Positions 16,862 through 23,741 of a DNA stretch of 64,000 nucleotides are shown one piece after another. Source of the DNA: Comamonas flocculans (GTDB taxonomy: Bacteria > Pseudomonadota > Gammaproteobacteria > Burkholderiales > Burkholderiaceae_C). The stretch lies in the NCBI RefSeq assembly GCF_007954405.1, contig NZ_CP042344.1, forward strand, positions 2,976,001 through 3,040,000. Direction: 5' to 3'. The stretch's first letter is position 1. Every line of letters starts with the position of its first letter. The notes beneath the pieces were generated by a model. The model made no database searches, had not been told where the DNA came from, and saw nothing but the letters and a program-made list of their open reading frames with translations. Both the position numbers and the translations under genes were made by a program.

Positions 16862-18637
16862 TCAGTGCTCGAAATGCAGGCGCACGAAGGACTGTCCCGC
16901 GCTCGCGCCGGTGCTGACCCGGTCGGCCAGGTAGTGCAGCAGCTGCCCCGACAGGGGCGCCAGCGCGGCGTCGATGGCGCTGTCGTCCGCGCCGTCCAGC
17001 AGGGCCGCGGGATCGGGCAGCTGCGCCTGGCCGCCGCCCAGGCGCAGCGGCGCGCCACTGTGCAGCAGCTCGATGTCCAGATTGAATTCGTCGAACTGCC
17101 CGCGGATGGCACTGAGCCGGCGCGCGTCCGTGCCGGCGGGTGCGGGGCTGGCCAGGATGGCCTCGGCGGCCTCCAGCGCGGCCATGGCGGCGCGCTGGAC
17201 CACGTCGCGGCGCGCGCCCCAGGCGGCCCCGCGGGTCTCGACGAAGTTGGTGATCTCGCCGTGCAGCTCCTCAGCCGGCGCGTGCAGGGCCTGGCGCGCG
17301 CGCTGCGCCACGCCCAGGCGGAACAGCAGGTTCAGCGCGATCACCAGCACCCCTGCCACGACAAAACCGTTGCCCAGCAAAAAGCGCAGCCCCTCGGGCG
17401 CCTGCTGCGCCAGCTGCGGCATCTGCATCACCGCCAGCCCTGCGGACAGCGACAGGCCGACGGCGAACAGCACCCGGCTGTCGATCGCGCGCGAGACCGT
17501 CAGCTGCATGCCGGAGACCATCAGATAGCCCGCCGCGTACAGGCCCACCGCGCCGAGCACCGGCTCGGGCACCAGCGTGAGCGCCAGCGTCAGCTTGGGC
17601 AGGAAGGCCGCCAGCGCCAGCAGCGCCGCCACCGCCAGGCCGATGGCGCGGGCCGTGGAGCGCGTGGCATAGGCCAGCGCGATGTTGGCCGAACTGGTGG
17701 AGGTAGGCAGCGCGCCGAGCAGGCCCATGAGCAGGTTGCCCACGCCGTTGGCCTGTATGCCCCTGCCTATGGCCGCCATGTCGGCGCGACGCCAGTCGGC
17801 GTCTTCCATCTTGTCGAGCATGATCACGCTGCCCAGGGTGTCGAGCTGCGAGAGGATGGCCACCAGCGCCACGGCCAGCAGCACGTCGCCCTGCAGGTGC
17901 CAGCGCGGCGCGGCCAGCTCGGGCAGGGCCAGCAGCGCGGCGTCCGACAGGGCCTGCGTGCCCTCCAGCCTGCCGAGCAGCGCCGCCACCGCCACGCCGG
18001 CCGCCATGGCCAGCAGCAGGGCCATCAGGCGCAGGCGCCTGCCCCAGACCGACAGGCCGACAATGCCCGCCAGCGTGACGCCGGCCACCGCGGCGCTGGC
18101 GGCGTCGACGCTCCACTGCCCGGGCGTGAGCCCCAGCGCGCGCTGGATGGAGCCCGCCACCAGCGCCACACCCGCCATGCAGATCACCGTGCCGACGACG
18201 GGCGGCGGAAACAGCGGGCGGGTGCGGCGCACCAGCGGCACCATGGCCAGGGACACCAGCCCGTGCACCAGCGCGGCCGGCGCCATGGCGCCCAGGCCGT
18301 AGGCGCCCAGCAGACTGGCGGCCAGCGTGATCATCATGGCGCTGGGAATGTTCACCACCAGCACGCCCGCGCCCCAGCGCCCGCCCCAGGCCTGCATGGC
18401 GGTGGTCAATGCCATCGCCAGCAGGGTCAGCGCGACCATGGTCTGGGTGTCCGCGCGCGACAGGCCCGCCAGGCGCGCGGTCACCAGCACGTAGGCGATG
18501 AAGGCCATGGCGGTGGCCGCATGCTGCAGCGCCAGTACCCACAGGGCCGACACCGGCGGGCGCTCGTTGGCAGCGTAAGCGAGGTCGGGCACGCGACGGT
18601 GCGGGGCGGGGCGGGCAGGCAGGTGGAACAAGGGCAT
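16862..18637 (-). CDS. NCS2 (SLC23) permease with C-terminal HATPase-like domain
   Basis: 591 residues. The first ~440 form a nucleobase/ascorbate-type transporter with about 12-14 hydrophobic segments, the QH motif in segment 1 (WVLALQHAATAM) and the NCS2 signature region RGIQANGVGNLLMGLLGALP followed by SANIALAYATR. Residues ~463-591 are not part of the family: they resemble a degenerate HATPase domain (RRDVVQRAAMAALEAAEAI for the N-box helix, LDIELLHSGAPL where DxGxP is expected, then LLHYLADRV...FVRLHF). The N-box Asn and G1 Asp are both lost, so ATP binding is unlikely. The start at 18637 puts the chain shortly before the first membrane segment. Divergent from the STAS gene by 87 bases. 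Substrate unknown; a sensory or STAS-docking role for the tail is inference. Confidence 0.8.
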   Translation of the reverse strand: MPLFHLPARPAPHRRVPDLAYAANERPPVSALWVLALQHAATAMAFIAYVLVTARLAGLSRADTQTMVALTLLAMALTTAMQAWGGRWGAGVLVVNIPSAMMITLAASLLGAYGLGAMAPAALVHGLVSLAMVPLVRRTRPLFPPPVVGTVICMAGVALVAGSIQRALGLTPGQWSVDAASAAVAGVTLAGIVGLSVWGRRLRLMALLLAMAAGVAVAALLGRLEGTQALSDAALLALPELAAPRWHLQGDVLLAVALVAILSQLDTLGSVIMLDKMEDADWRRADMAAIGRGIQANGVGNLLMGLLGALPTSTSSANIALAYATRSTARAIGLAVAALLALAAFLPKLTLALTLVPEPVLGAVGLYAAGYLMVSGMQLTVSRAIDSRVLFAVGLSLSAGLAVMQMPQLAQQAPEGLRFLLGNGFVVAGVLVIALNLLFRLGVAQRARQALHAPAEELHGEITNFVETRGAAWGARRDVVQRAAMAALEAAEAILASPAPAGTDARRLSAIRGQFDEFNLDIELLHSGAPLRLGGGQAQLPDPAALLDGADDSAIDAALAPLSGQLLHYLADRVSTGASAGQSFVRLHFEH

Positions 18638-18724
18638 GCGCAGGCAGGGACTGGAGTGAACGCTATCATCCGCGATATCCGCATTGCGCCGGCCGAAGCT
18701 GCGCGTTCCGAGAGGCATTCACCC

Positions 18725-19057
18725 ATGGACATCGTTCCCGAGACCACCGCCACGGCCACCATCGTGCCGCTGCAGGGGCAGATCAACAGCGCCAATGCGG
18801 CGGAAGCGGAATCGCGGCTGCTGGCCTTAGTCGATGGCGGTGCGCGCAACCTGGTGCTGGATTTTTCCGGGCTCAACTACATCTCCAGCGCCGGCCTGCG
18901 CCTGGTGCTGGTGCTGGCCAAGCGCATGAAGCAGGAGGGCGGACGCCTGGTGCTGTGCGCGATGCAGCCGCACGTGCGCGAGGTGTTCGAGATCAGCGGC
19001 TTTCTCGCCATCCTGGACGTGCAGGCCACGCGCCAGGATGCGCTGGCCAGGTTCTAG
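18725..19057 (+). CDS. STAS-domain anti-sigma factor antagonist
   Basis: A 110-residue single STAS domain of the SpoIIAA/RsbV type: IVPLQGQINSANAAEAESRLLAL, NLVLDFSGLNYISSAGLRLVLVLAKRM, and LVLCAMQPHVREVFEISGFLAIL. The Ser of the ISSAG motif is the expected phosphorylation site. When unphosphorylated, such proteins capture a partner kinase and release its target. The kinase partner is encoded 42 bases downstream, and two more kinase-like domains are encoded on the opposite strand, fused to a GNAT protein and a permease. A much longer in-frame extension upstream is antisense to the permease and was rejected; the ATG at 18725 gives the normal STAS length. Confidence 0.9.
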   Translation: MDIVPETTATATIVPLQGQINSANAAEAESRLLALVDGGARNLVLDFSGLNYISSAGLRLVLVLAKRMKQEGGRLVLCAMQPHVREVFEISGFLAILDVQATRQDALARF

Positions 19058-19099
19058 CGCCCATCGCCTTGTTGCACACCCCCGCGCTGCGGCGTCCAC

Positions 19100-19570
19100 A
19101 TGACGGTTGGCACAACACCCGAGCCCTGGCCCGTCTGGCAGCAAGCTCCGCATGAGTTCGCCCCGGACAGCGGCGCCCAGGCGGTGGCCGCGTCGCTGGC
19201 CTGGCTGGAGGCATTGTGTGAACAACTGGACTTGCCGGCGCAGCTGGGCTTTGCCGTCGGTCTGTGCGCGGACGAGGCGCTGGCCAACGTCACCGCCAAT
19301 GCGCGCGCGCCGGGCGGCGCACCGGCGCAGGTGTGGCTGGCGTTTGGCCGGCTCGAAGGCGGGATGGGCCTGCTGGTGGCGGACGATGGAGCGCCCTTCG
19401 ATCCCACGCACAAGGCGAGCCCCGAGCTTGCAGCATCGCTCGAAGAGGCCGTGCCCGGCGGGCATGGACTGCGCCTGATGCGCCACTACACGCGCGCCAT
19501 GCACTACCGGCGCCTGCCGGAGCGCAACGAGCTGCTGCTGGTGTTTGCGCTCCAGGGCAGCGCCGATTAG
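19100..19570 (+). CDS. RsbW-type ATP-binding kinase / anti-sigma factor
   Basis: A 156-residue GHKL/HATPase_c_2 protein. The N-box is intact (CADEALANVTANA with Glu and Asn), as are the G1 box LLVADDGAPFDP and the G2 segment PGGHGLRLMRHY. This is the arrangement of RsbW/SpoIIAB serine kinases that phosphorylate a STAS antagonist. It follows the STAS gene on the same strand, presumably as an operon. Of the three HATPase-like domains in this locus it is the only one with all nucleotide-binding residues. No sigma factor is encoded nearby, so its target may be another protein; the acyl-chemistry cluster is the obvious candidate by position. Confidence 0.88.
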   Translation: MTVGTTPEPWPVWQQAPHEFAPDSGAQAVAASLAWLEALCEQLDLPAQLGFAVGLCADEALANVTANARAPGGAPAQVWLAFGRLEGGMGLLVADDGAPFDPTHKASPELAASLEEAVPGGHGLRLMRHYTRAMHYRRLPERNELLLVFALQGSAD

Positions 19571-19731
19571 GTCCATGCGGCGCAACGCCGTGGAGCCATG
19601 GCTGCGCCGTTGCTGCTTTAGCGGCGCAAGCCATGTAACATGCGCTGACGGGAGAAATTCTTTGGCTTGGTGATGCTGCGTGCGCCGCGGCCTGTCGCGC
19701 GGACGCGTGGCGGACTGTGGAGGAGTCACCC

Positions 19732-21222
19732 ATGCAGCTGCCCATACGGCTCGACGGCGCATCGGGCAAGAATCTGCAGACGCGTATTGCCGGGCAGATC
19801 CGTACCCTGATTCTGGATGGTCGGCTGGCGCCGGGCGCGCGCATGCCGGCCAGCCGTGAACTGGCCGCCGACCTCAAGGTGTCGCGCAACACCGTGATGG
19901 GCGCGTATGCGCGGCTGGTGGCCGAGGGCCTGATCGAGGCGCGCGAGCCGGCCGGCACCTTCGTGACCGCACGCCCGCTGCACGAAGGGCCGTCGGTCCT
20001 GCCCCTGGCGCCCAGCCACTTCGCCGCGCCAGAGCCGCGGCGTCAGGGACGCCATCTGGCGCTGCGCGTGCAGTCCCATCAGGTGCTGCCGCCGCACGCC
20101 AGCGAACTGCCGTTCGACTTCTGGGTGGGACGCCCCGACGCGCGGCTCTTTCCGCTGCGGCTCTGGCAGTCGCTGCTCATGCGCATGCTGCGCGGCAACG
20201 CCCGGCACCTGTGCGACTACGGTGACCCGCAAGGCCTGCATGCCCTGCGCGTGGCCATCGCAACGCATGTGGGTGCGACGCGCGGCATTGCCACCGAACC
20301 CGGGCGCATCGTCATCACCAACGGCATACAGGAGGGGCTGAACCTGCTGGCTTGCCTGTTGATCAAGCCCGGCGTGCAGGTGGCGGTCGAAAACCCCTGT
20401 TACCGTGGTGCGGCCAATGTCTTCATCAACCATGGCGCGACGCTGCTGCCGGTGCGCGTGGACCGCGACGGCATAGACCCGGCGCGCCTGCCCGAGGCCG
20501 CTGCGCTCGTCTACACCACCCCCTCGCACCAATACCCGCTCGGGGCCACGCTCTCGTTGCCCCGGCGCCAGGCCTTGCTGGACTGGGCGCGTGCCAGCGG
20601 CGGAATCATCGTCGAGGACGACTACGACAGCGACTTCTTCTATGACGGCACGCCGCTGCCGGCGCTCAAGAGCCTGGACCGGGACGACGTGGTGATCTAC
20701 CTGGGCACTTTCTCCAAGAGCCTGGGCGCGGGTCTGCGCATAGGCTACATGGTCCTGCCGGCCGATCTGGTCGAGCCCAGCTGCCATGCCAAGGCCCTGC
20801 TCAACAATTGCCAGCCTTGGCTGGAACAGGCGGCGCTTGCGGCCTTCATTGCCGAAGGCGGCTATGCACAGCACCTGCGGCGCATGCGCCAGTCCTATGC
20901 CGCCCGGCGCAACCACCTGTGCGCCGGGCTCGCGCACTTTCTGCCGCAATGGTGGGTCGATGGCCGGGAGGGCGGCATGCACGTGGTGGTGCATCTGCCA
21001 GCCCACGAGGGCAGTGCGGGTGAGGTGGAGACGCTGGCGCGCGCCCGGGGAGTGGGCGTCTACGGTATCGACAAGGGCAATGCCTTGATGCTCGACGTAG
21101 CGGCCGACGACCCCTTGCGGCGCGTGCTTCTGCTGGGCTATGCCGCGCTCGACGAGACTGAAATCAGCGAGGCGCTGCTGCGCATGCGCCGCGCACTGGC
21201 GGCGACGCCGGCGCTTGCATAG
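19732..21222 (+). CDS. MocR/PdxR-type regulator (GntR HTH plus aminotransferase domain)
   Basis: 496 residues. The N-terminal ~75 form a GntR winged helix-turn-helix (LQTRIAGQIRTLILDGRLAPG, SRELAADLKVSRNTVMGAY), then a class I aminotransferase-like domain with the PLP-binding Lys in TFSKSLGAGLRIGYM and YTTPSHQYPLG. MocR proteins sense PLP or amino compounds and control vitamin B6, GABA or taurine genes. No such gene is adjacent, so the target is unknown. GGAGGA precedes the ATG at 19732; the ATG 15 bases upstream would bury that site. The downstream neighbour ccmI is convergent. Confidence 0.9.
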   Translation: MQLPIRLDGASGKNLQTRIAGQIRTLILDGRLAPGARMPASRELAADLKVSRNTVMGAYARLVAEGLIEAREPAGTFVTARPLHEGPSVLPLAPSHFAAPEPRRQGRHLALRVQSHQVLPPHASELPFDFWVGRPDARLFPLRLWQSLLMRMLRGNARHLCDYGDPQGLHALRVAIATHVGATRGIATEPGRIVITNGIQEGLNLLACLLIKPGVQVAVENPCYRGAANVFINHGATLLPVRVDRDGIDPARLPEAAALVYTTPSHQYPLGATLSLPRRQALLDWARASGGIIVEDDYDSDFFYDGTPLPALKSLDRDDVVIYLGTFSKSLGAGLRIGYMVLPADLVEPSCHAKALLNNCQPWLEQAALAAFIAEGGYAQHLRRMRQSYAARRNHLCAGLAHFLPQWWVDGREGGMHVVVHLPAHEGSAGEVETLARARGVGVYGIDKGNALMLDVAADDPLRRVLLLGYAALDETEISEALLRMRRALAATPALA

Positions 21223-21265
21223 GAGCACCGGCAGCCGGCGCCCGCGACGTGGCCCGCGCGCGGCC

Positions 21266-22495
21266 TCAGCGGCCGACGACGCGGTCGAGCACGATGCGCA
21301 CCTCCTTGCTGCCCACTGCGACCTGCTCGACGCTGCCTTCGATGTCGCCCGGCTGCGGCGCCGGCGTGCCGAGCCGCGAGATGCGCGCCACCACGCTCAC
21401 CTGGGCGAACCTGGACAGGCGCATGTCCGGCGCCATGGCGCTGCTGTCGTCGAGCGTGAACGAGACCGGCCAGCCGCTGGCGCGGGTACGCACGGCGGCC
21501 AGCGGCATGGGTGGTCCATCGCCCGCGCGCGCGAAGATGAACAGCGTGTCGGCCGCCGCCACCTGGCCGCGCAGGCGCTCGTCGAGCGTGACCGTGCCGT
21601 GGATGCTGGCGTCGCCGGTCTGCCCGGGTGCCTGCGGCGTGGCTGCCTGCGGCGTGGCCGGCGCTTGGCCGCGGGCGCGGGCAATGAGGTCGTCGATGCG
21701 CTTGGCGTCCCCGGTGTCGGCAGGCAGCAGGGCCTTGAGCCTTTGCCAGTGGGCCAGCGCCGCCGCCCGGTCGTCCTGCTGGAACGCCGCCAGGCCCGCG
21801 AACGCCAGCGCGTTGAGATTGTTCGGGTCGATCTCAAGGGCCCGCTGCACCATCCGGGCGGGTTCGCCCGAGAGGTCGCGCTGGTGCGCGATCGCCAGGG
21901 TGTTGGCGTACTCGACCCAGAGATCGGCGTTGTCGCCGCTCAGCTTCGTCGCCTTGCCGTAGGCCGTCAGCGCGTCGCTGATGCGGCCCATCTGGTAGTA
22001 GGAGCGCGCCAGCAGCACCCAGCCGTCGGCGTCACCACCGTCGCGCTCCAGGCGTGCCTGCAGCGCGGCCACCGCGGCGTCGTCCTGGGCGTGCGGCGCG
22101 CCCCCCGCGCTGGCGCTGCGTGCGGCTGCCGCAGGCGGATGGAGCGCCCCAGGCTGTCCCACCGTCAAGTAGACGCCCACCGCCAGCAGCGGCAGTACCA
22201 CGGCGGTGGCCAGGGCGATGGCCCAGTTGGCCTGCTGGCTCGACTGGGCCCGAGCGTGCGCCGCCTGGTCGGCCTGCAGCGCCTGGCGCTGCAGCTCCAG
22301 GCGCGCCCTCTCGTGCTCGGCTGCGCCCACATCGCCCGCAGCCAGCGCCGCATCGAGCTCGCGCAGGCCGTCGGCGAGCACCGCCAGATCCTCGCCGCGC
22401 TGCAGCGGGCGCTGGCTGCGGCGCAGCAGGGGGAACAGCACCGCCAGCAGTGCAGTGAGCACCATGGCCGCGGTCAGCGCTACAAAACCGAGCAT
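21266..22495 (-). CDS. ccmI: CcmI, cytochrome c maturation TPR protein
   Basis: 409 residues with the CcmI plan: an N-terminal membrane helix ending in LFPLLRR, a cytoplasmic coiled-coil region (ELDAALAAGD...HERARLELQRQAL), a second helix (WAIALATAVVLPLLAVGVYLTV), TPR repeats in the middle (WVLLARSYYQMGRISDALTAY and following) and the C-terminal beta domain (DTLFIFARAGDGPPMPLAAV, FTLDDSSAMAPDMRLS). CcmI presents apocytochrome c to the haem ligation complex. The other ccm genes are not in the window; instead it follows haoB and haoA on the same strand, suggesting a role in assembling the eight-haem HaoA. The 154-base gap before it could hold its own promoter. Confidence 0.88.
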   Translation of the reverse strand: MLGFVALTAAMVLTALLAVLFPLLRRSQRPLQRGEDLAVLADGLRELDAALAAGDVGAAEHERARLELQRQALQADQAAHARAQSSQQANWAIALATAVVLPLLAVGVYLTVGQPGALHPPAAAARSASAGGAPHAQDDAAVAALQARLERDGGDADGWVLLARSYYQMGRISDALTAYGKATKLSGDNADLWVEYANTLAIAHQRDLSGEPARMVQRALEIDPNNLNALAFAGLAAFQQDDRAAALAHWQRLKALLPADTGDAKRIDDLIARARGQAPATPQAATPQAPGQTGDASIHGTVTLDERLRGQVAAADTLFIFARAGDGPPMPLAAVRTRASGWPVSFTLDDSSAMAPDMRLSRFAQVSVVARISRLGTPAPQPGDIEGSVEQVAVGSKEVRIVLDRVVGR

Positions 22496-22649
22496 CGGTC
22501 GTTCTCCTTGGCAAGGCCGAGCCGCTGATCACCGCAAGCGCGTGCCCCGAATTTCGCTTCTGCCGCGCCGCAAGGCGGGCCGGCATGCCGGCGCGGCGCG
22601 CAGCGGAGGTGCTGCGCCGCGCCCGGTGGAGCCGAGGCCGCGGCGCTGG

Positions 22650-23687
22650 TCAACCTTCTTGGGCCTGCCGCACGGCCGCGTCCGCGTCGCCCGCAGGCGC
22701 AATTTCATACACCGAGAAGCCCCCCGTCTGATAGACCAGGGTTGCGCCCTGCACGTCGTGCTGGGCGTTTCCCATGAACGGCAGCAGCCGGGCGGCCAGG
22801 GTGTTGCCCGAGGGCTCATCCGTCAGCGCGATGGCGCGCAGGGGCTGGCCACCGCCTTGCAGCACGCCGTAGGCGGTGTATTTGTGCTCCTGCAGCCAGG
22901 CGTGCACGCGGCGCACCATGCCGTGCACGTCGTTGGTCGCGCCGAAATCCTGGAAGGCGACGCCGAGCTTGTCGGGGAACATCTGGCCGAGCAGGATCAC
23001 GTCGCGCCAGTGCAGCACGAGCACCACGCGCTTGCCTTCGCCGGCCAGGGCGCGCAGCGCCGCGATGCCTTCGGCTTCAGGTGACACCAGAGCCTCGCCG
23101 AAGCGCCGGAAGCGTTCGCGCTCGCCGGCGGCGGCAGCCGCGTCGCCGCTGCTCCAGAACGAGCGCTCGATGGCTTCCACGCTCGCGCGGCTGCCGCTCC
23201 AGTGCGCCGGCACGAAGAGCGGCAGGCCCAGGTGGCTCGCAAAGTTGACGTCGACACCCGCGAGCGTCTTGAACTGGCGCGAGCTGTCCCACCAGGCGAG
23301 CACCGTGGCATCCCCGGAGACATGGCGCTTGAGCACCTGCGCGAGCGCCGCCACGTCTTCCGGCGGTACCGCGAGGGTGAGGAAGGGGTCATCGACGCGC
23401 GCCTGCCAGTTCACCAGCAGCGGCCCCGCGCTGGTCTCGGCGATGTCCAGGGTGGCAAGCGGCGTGTCCCGTTCCGGTGCCTGCACGCTGGCGCGGCGCA
23501 GGGTGTAGCCGGCCTCGGCGTAGGCGGACAGCGCCCCCGCGTCGGACGCGGGCAGGGTCTCGCCGACCACATAGTGGTAGATCGGCGGGGCGCTCGCGTG
23601 CCGCCAGAGCAGCAGCGCGGCTGCCGCGATCAGCACCAGGCCGCCGACGATGGCGAGCCGGGCGACAAGGGGGCGCTGGCGTGTCAA
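22650..23687 (-). CDS. haoB: HaoB, hydroxylamine oxidation protein
   Basis: 345 residues starting with TTG (23685-23687), which has GAGGAG eight bases upstream. One N-terminal membrane anchor (LAIVGGLVLIAAAALLLW) is followed by a periplasmic domain. I recognise it as HaoB from the pattern YHYVVGETLPASDAGAL, TLAVPPEDVAALAQVLKRH, VLAWWDSSRQ, HLGLPLFVPAHW, VLVLHWRDVILLGQMFPDKLG and YTAYGVLQGG, and from its position directly after haoA. HaoB accompanies haoA in ammonia oxidisers and some heterotrophs; its biochemical role is not settled. The 54-base gap to haoA and shared strand suggest one transcript. Confidence 0.85.
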   Translation of the reverse strand: MTRQRPLVARLAIVGGLVLIAAAALLLWRHASAPPIYHYVVGETLPASDAGALSAYAEAGYTLRRASVQAPERDTPLATLDIAETSAGPLLVNWQARVDDPFLTLAVPPEDVAALAQVLKRHVSGDATVLAWWDSSRQFKTLAGVDVNFASHLGLPLFVPAHWSGSRASVEAIERSFWSSGDAAAAAGERERFRRFGEALVSPEAEGIAALRALAGEGKRVVLVLHWRDVILLGQMFPDKLGVAFQDFGATNDVHGMVRRVHAWLQEHKYTAYGVLQGGGQPLRAIALTDEPSGNTLAARLLPFMGNAQHDVQGATLVYQTGGFSVYEIAPAGDADAAVRQAQEG

Positions 23688-23741
23688 TTTGCGCTCCTCA
23701 AGGGTGGATGGCCCAGGGTTGCTCCATGTGCGGGCGCGGCC

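Noticed and set aside
15704..18724. Very long plus-strand open frame running into the STAS gene
   Set aside because: It is antisense to the LuxE-like and NCS2 genes, His/Gln/Arg-rich with no family similarity, and open only because of strong GC bias; the STAS protein starts at 18725.
18725..19570. A sigma factor gene as partner of the STAS/kinase pair
   Set aside because: Neighbouring genes were read for sigma70 regions 2 and 4; none has them, so the kinase target is not evidently a linked sigma factor.
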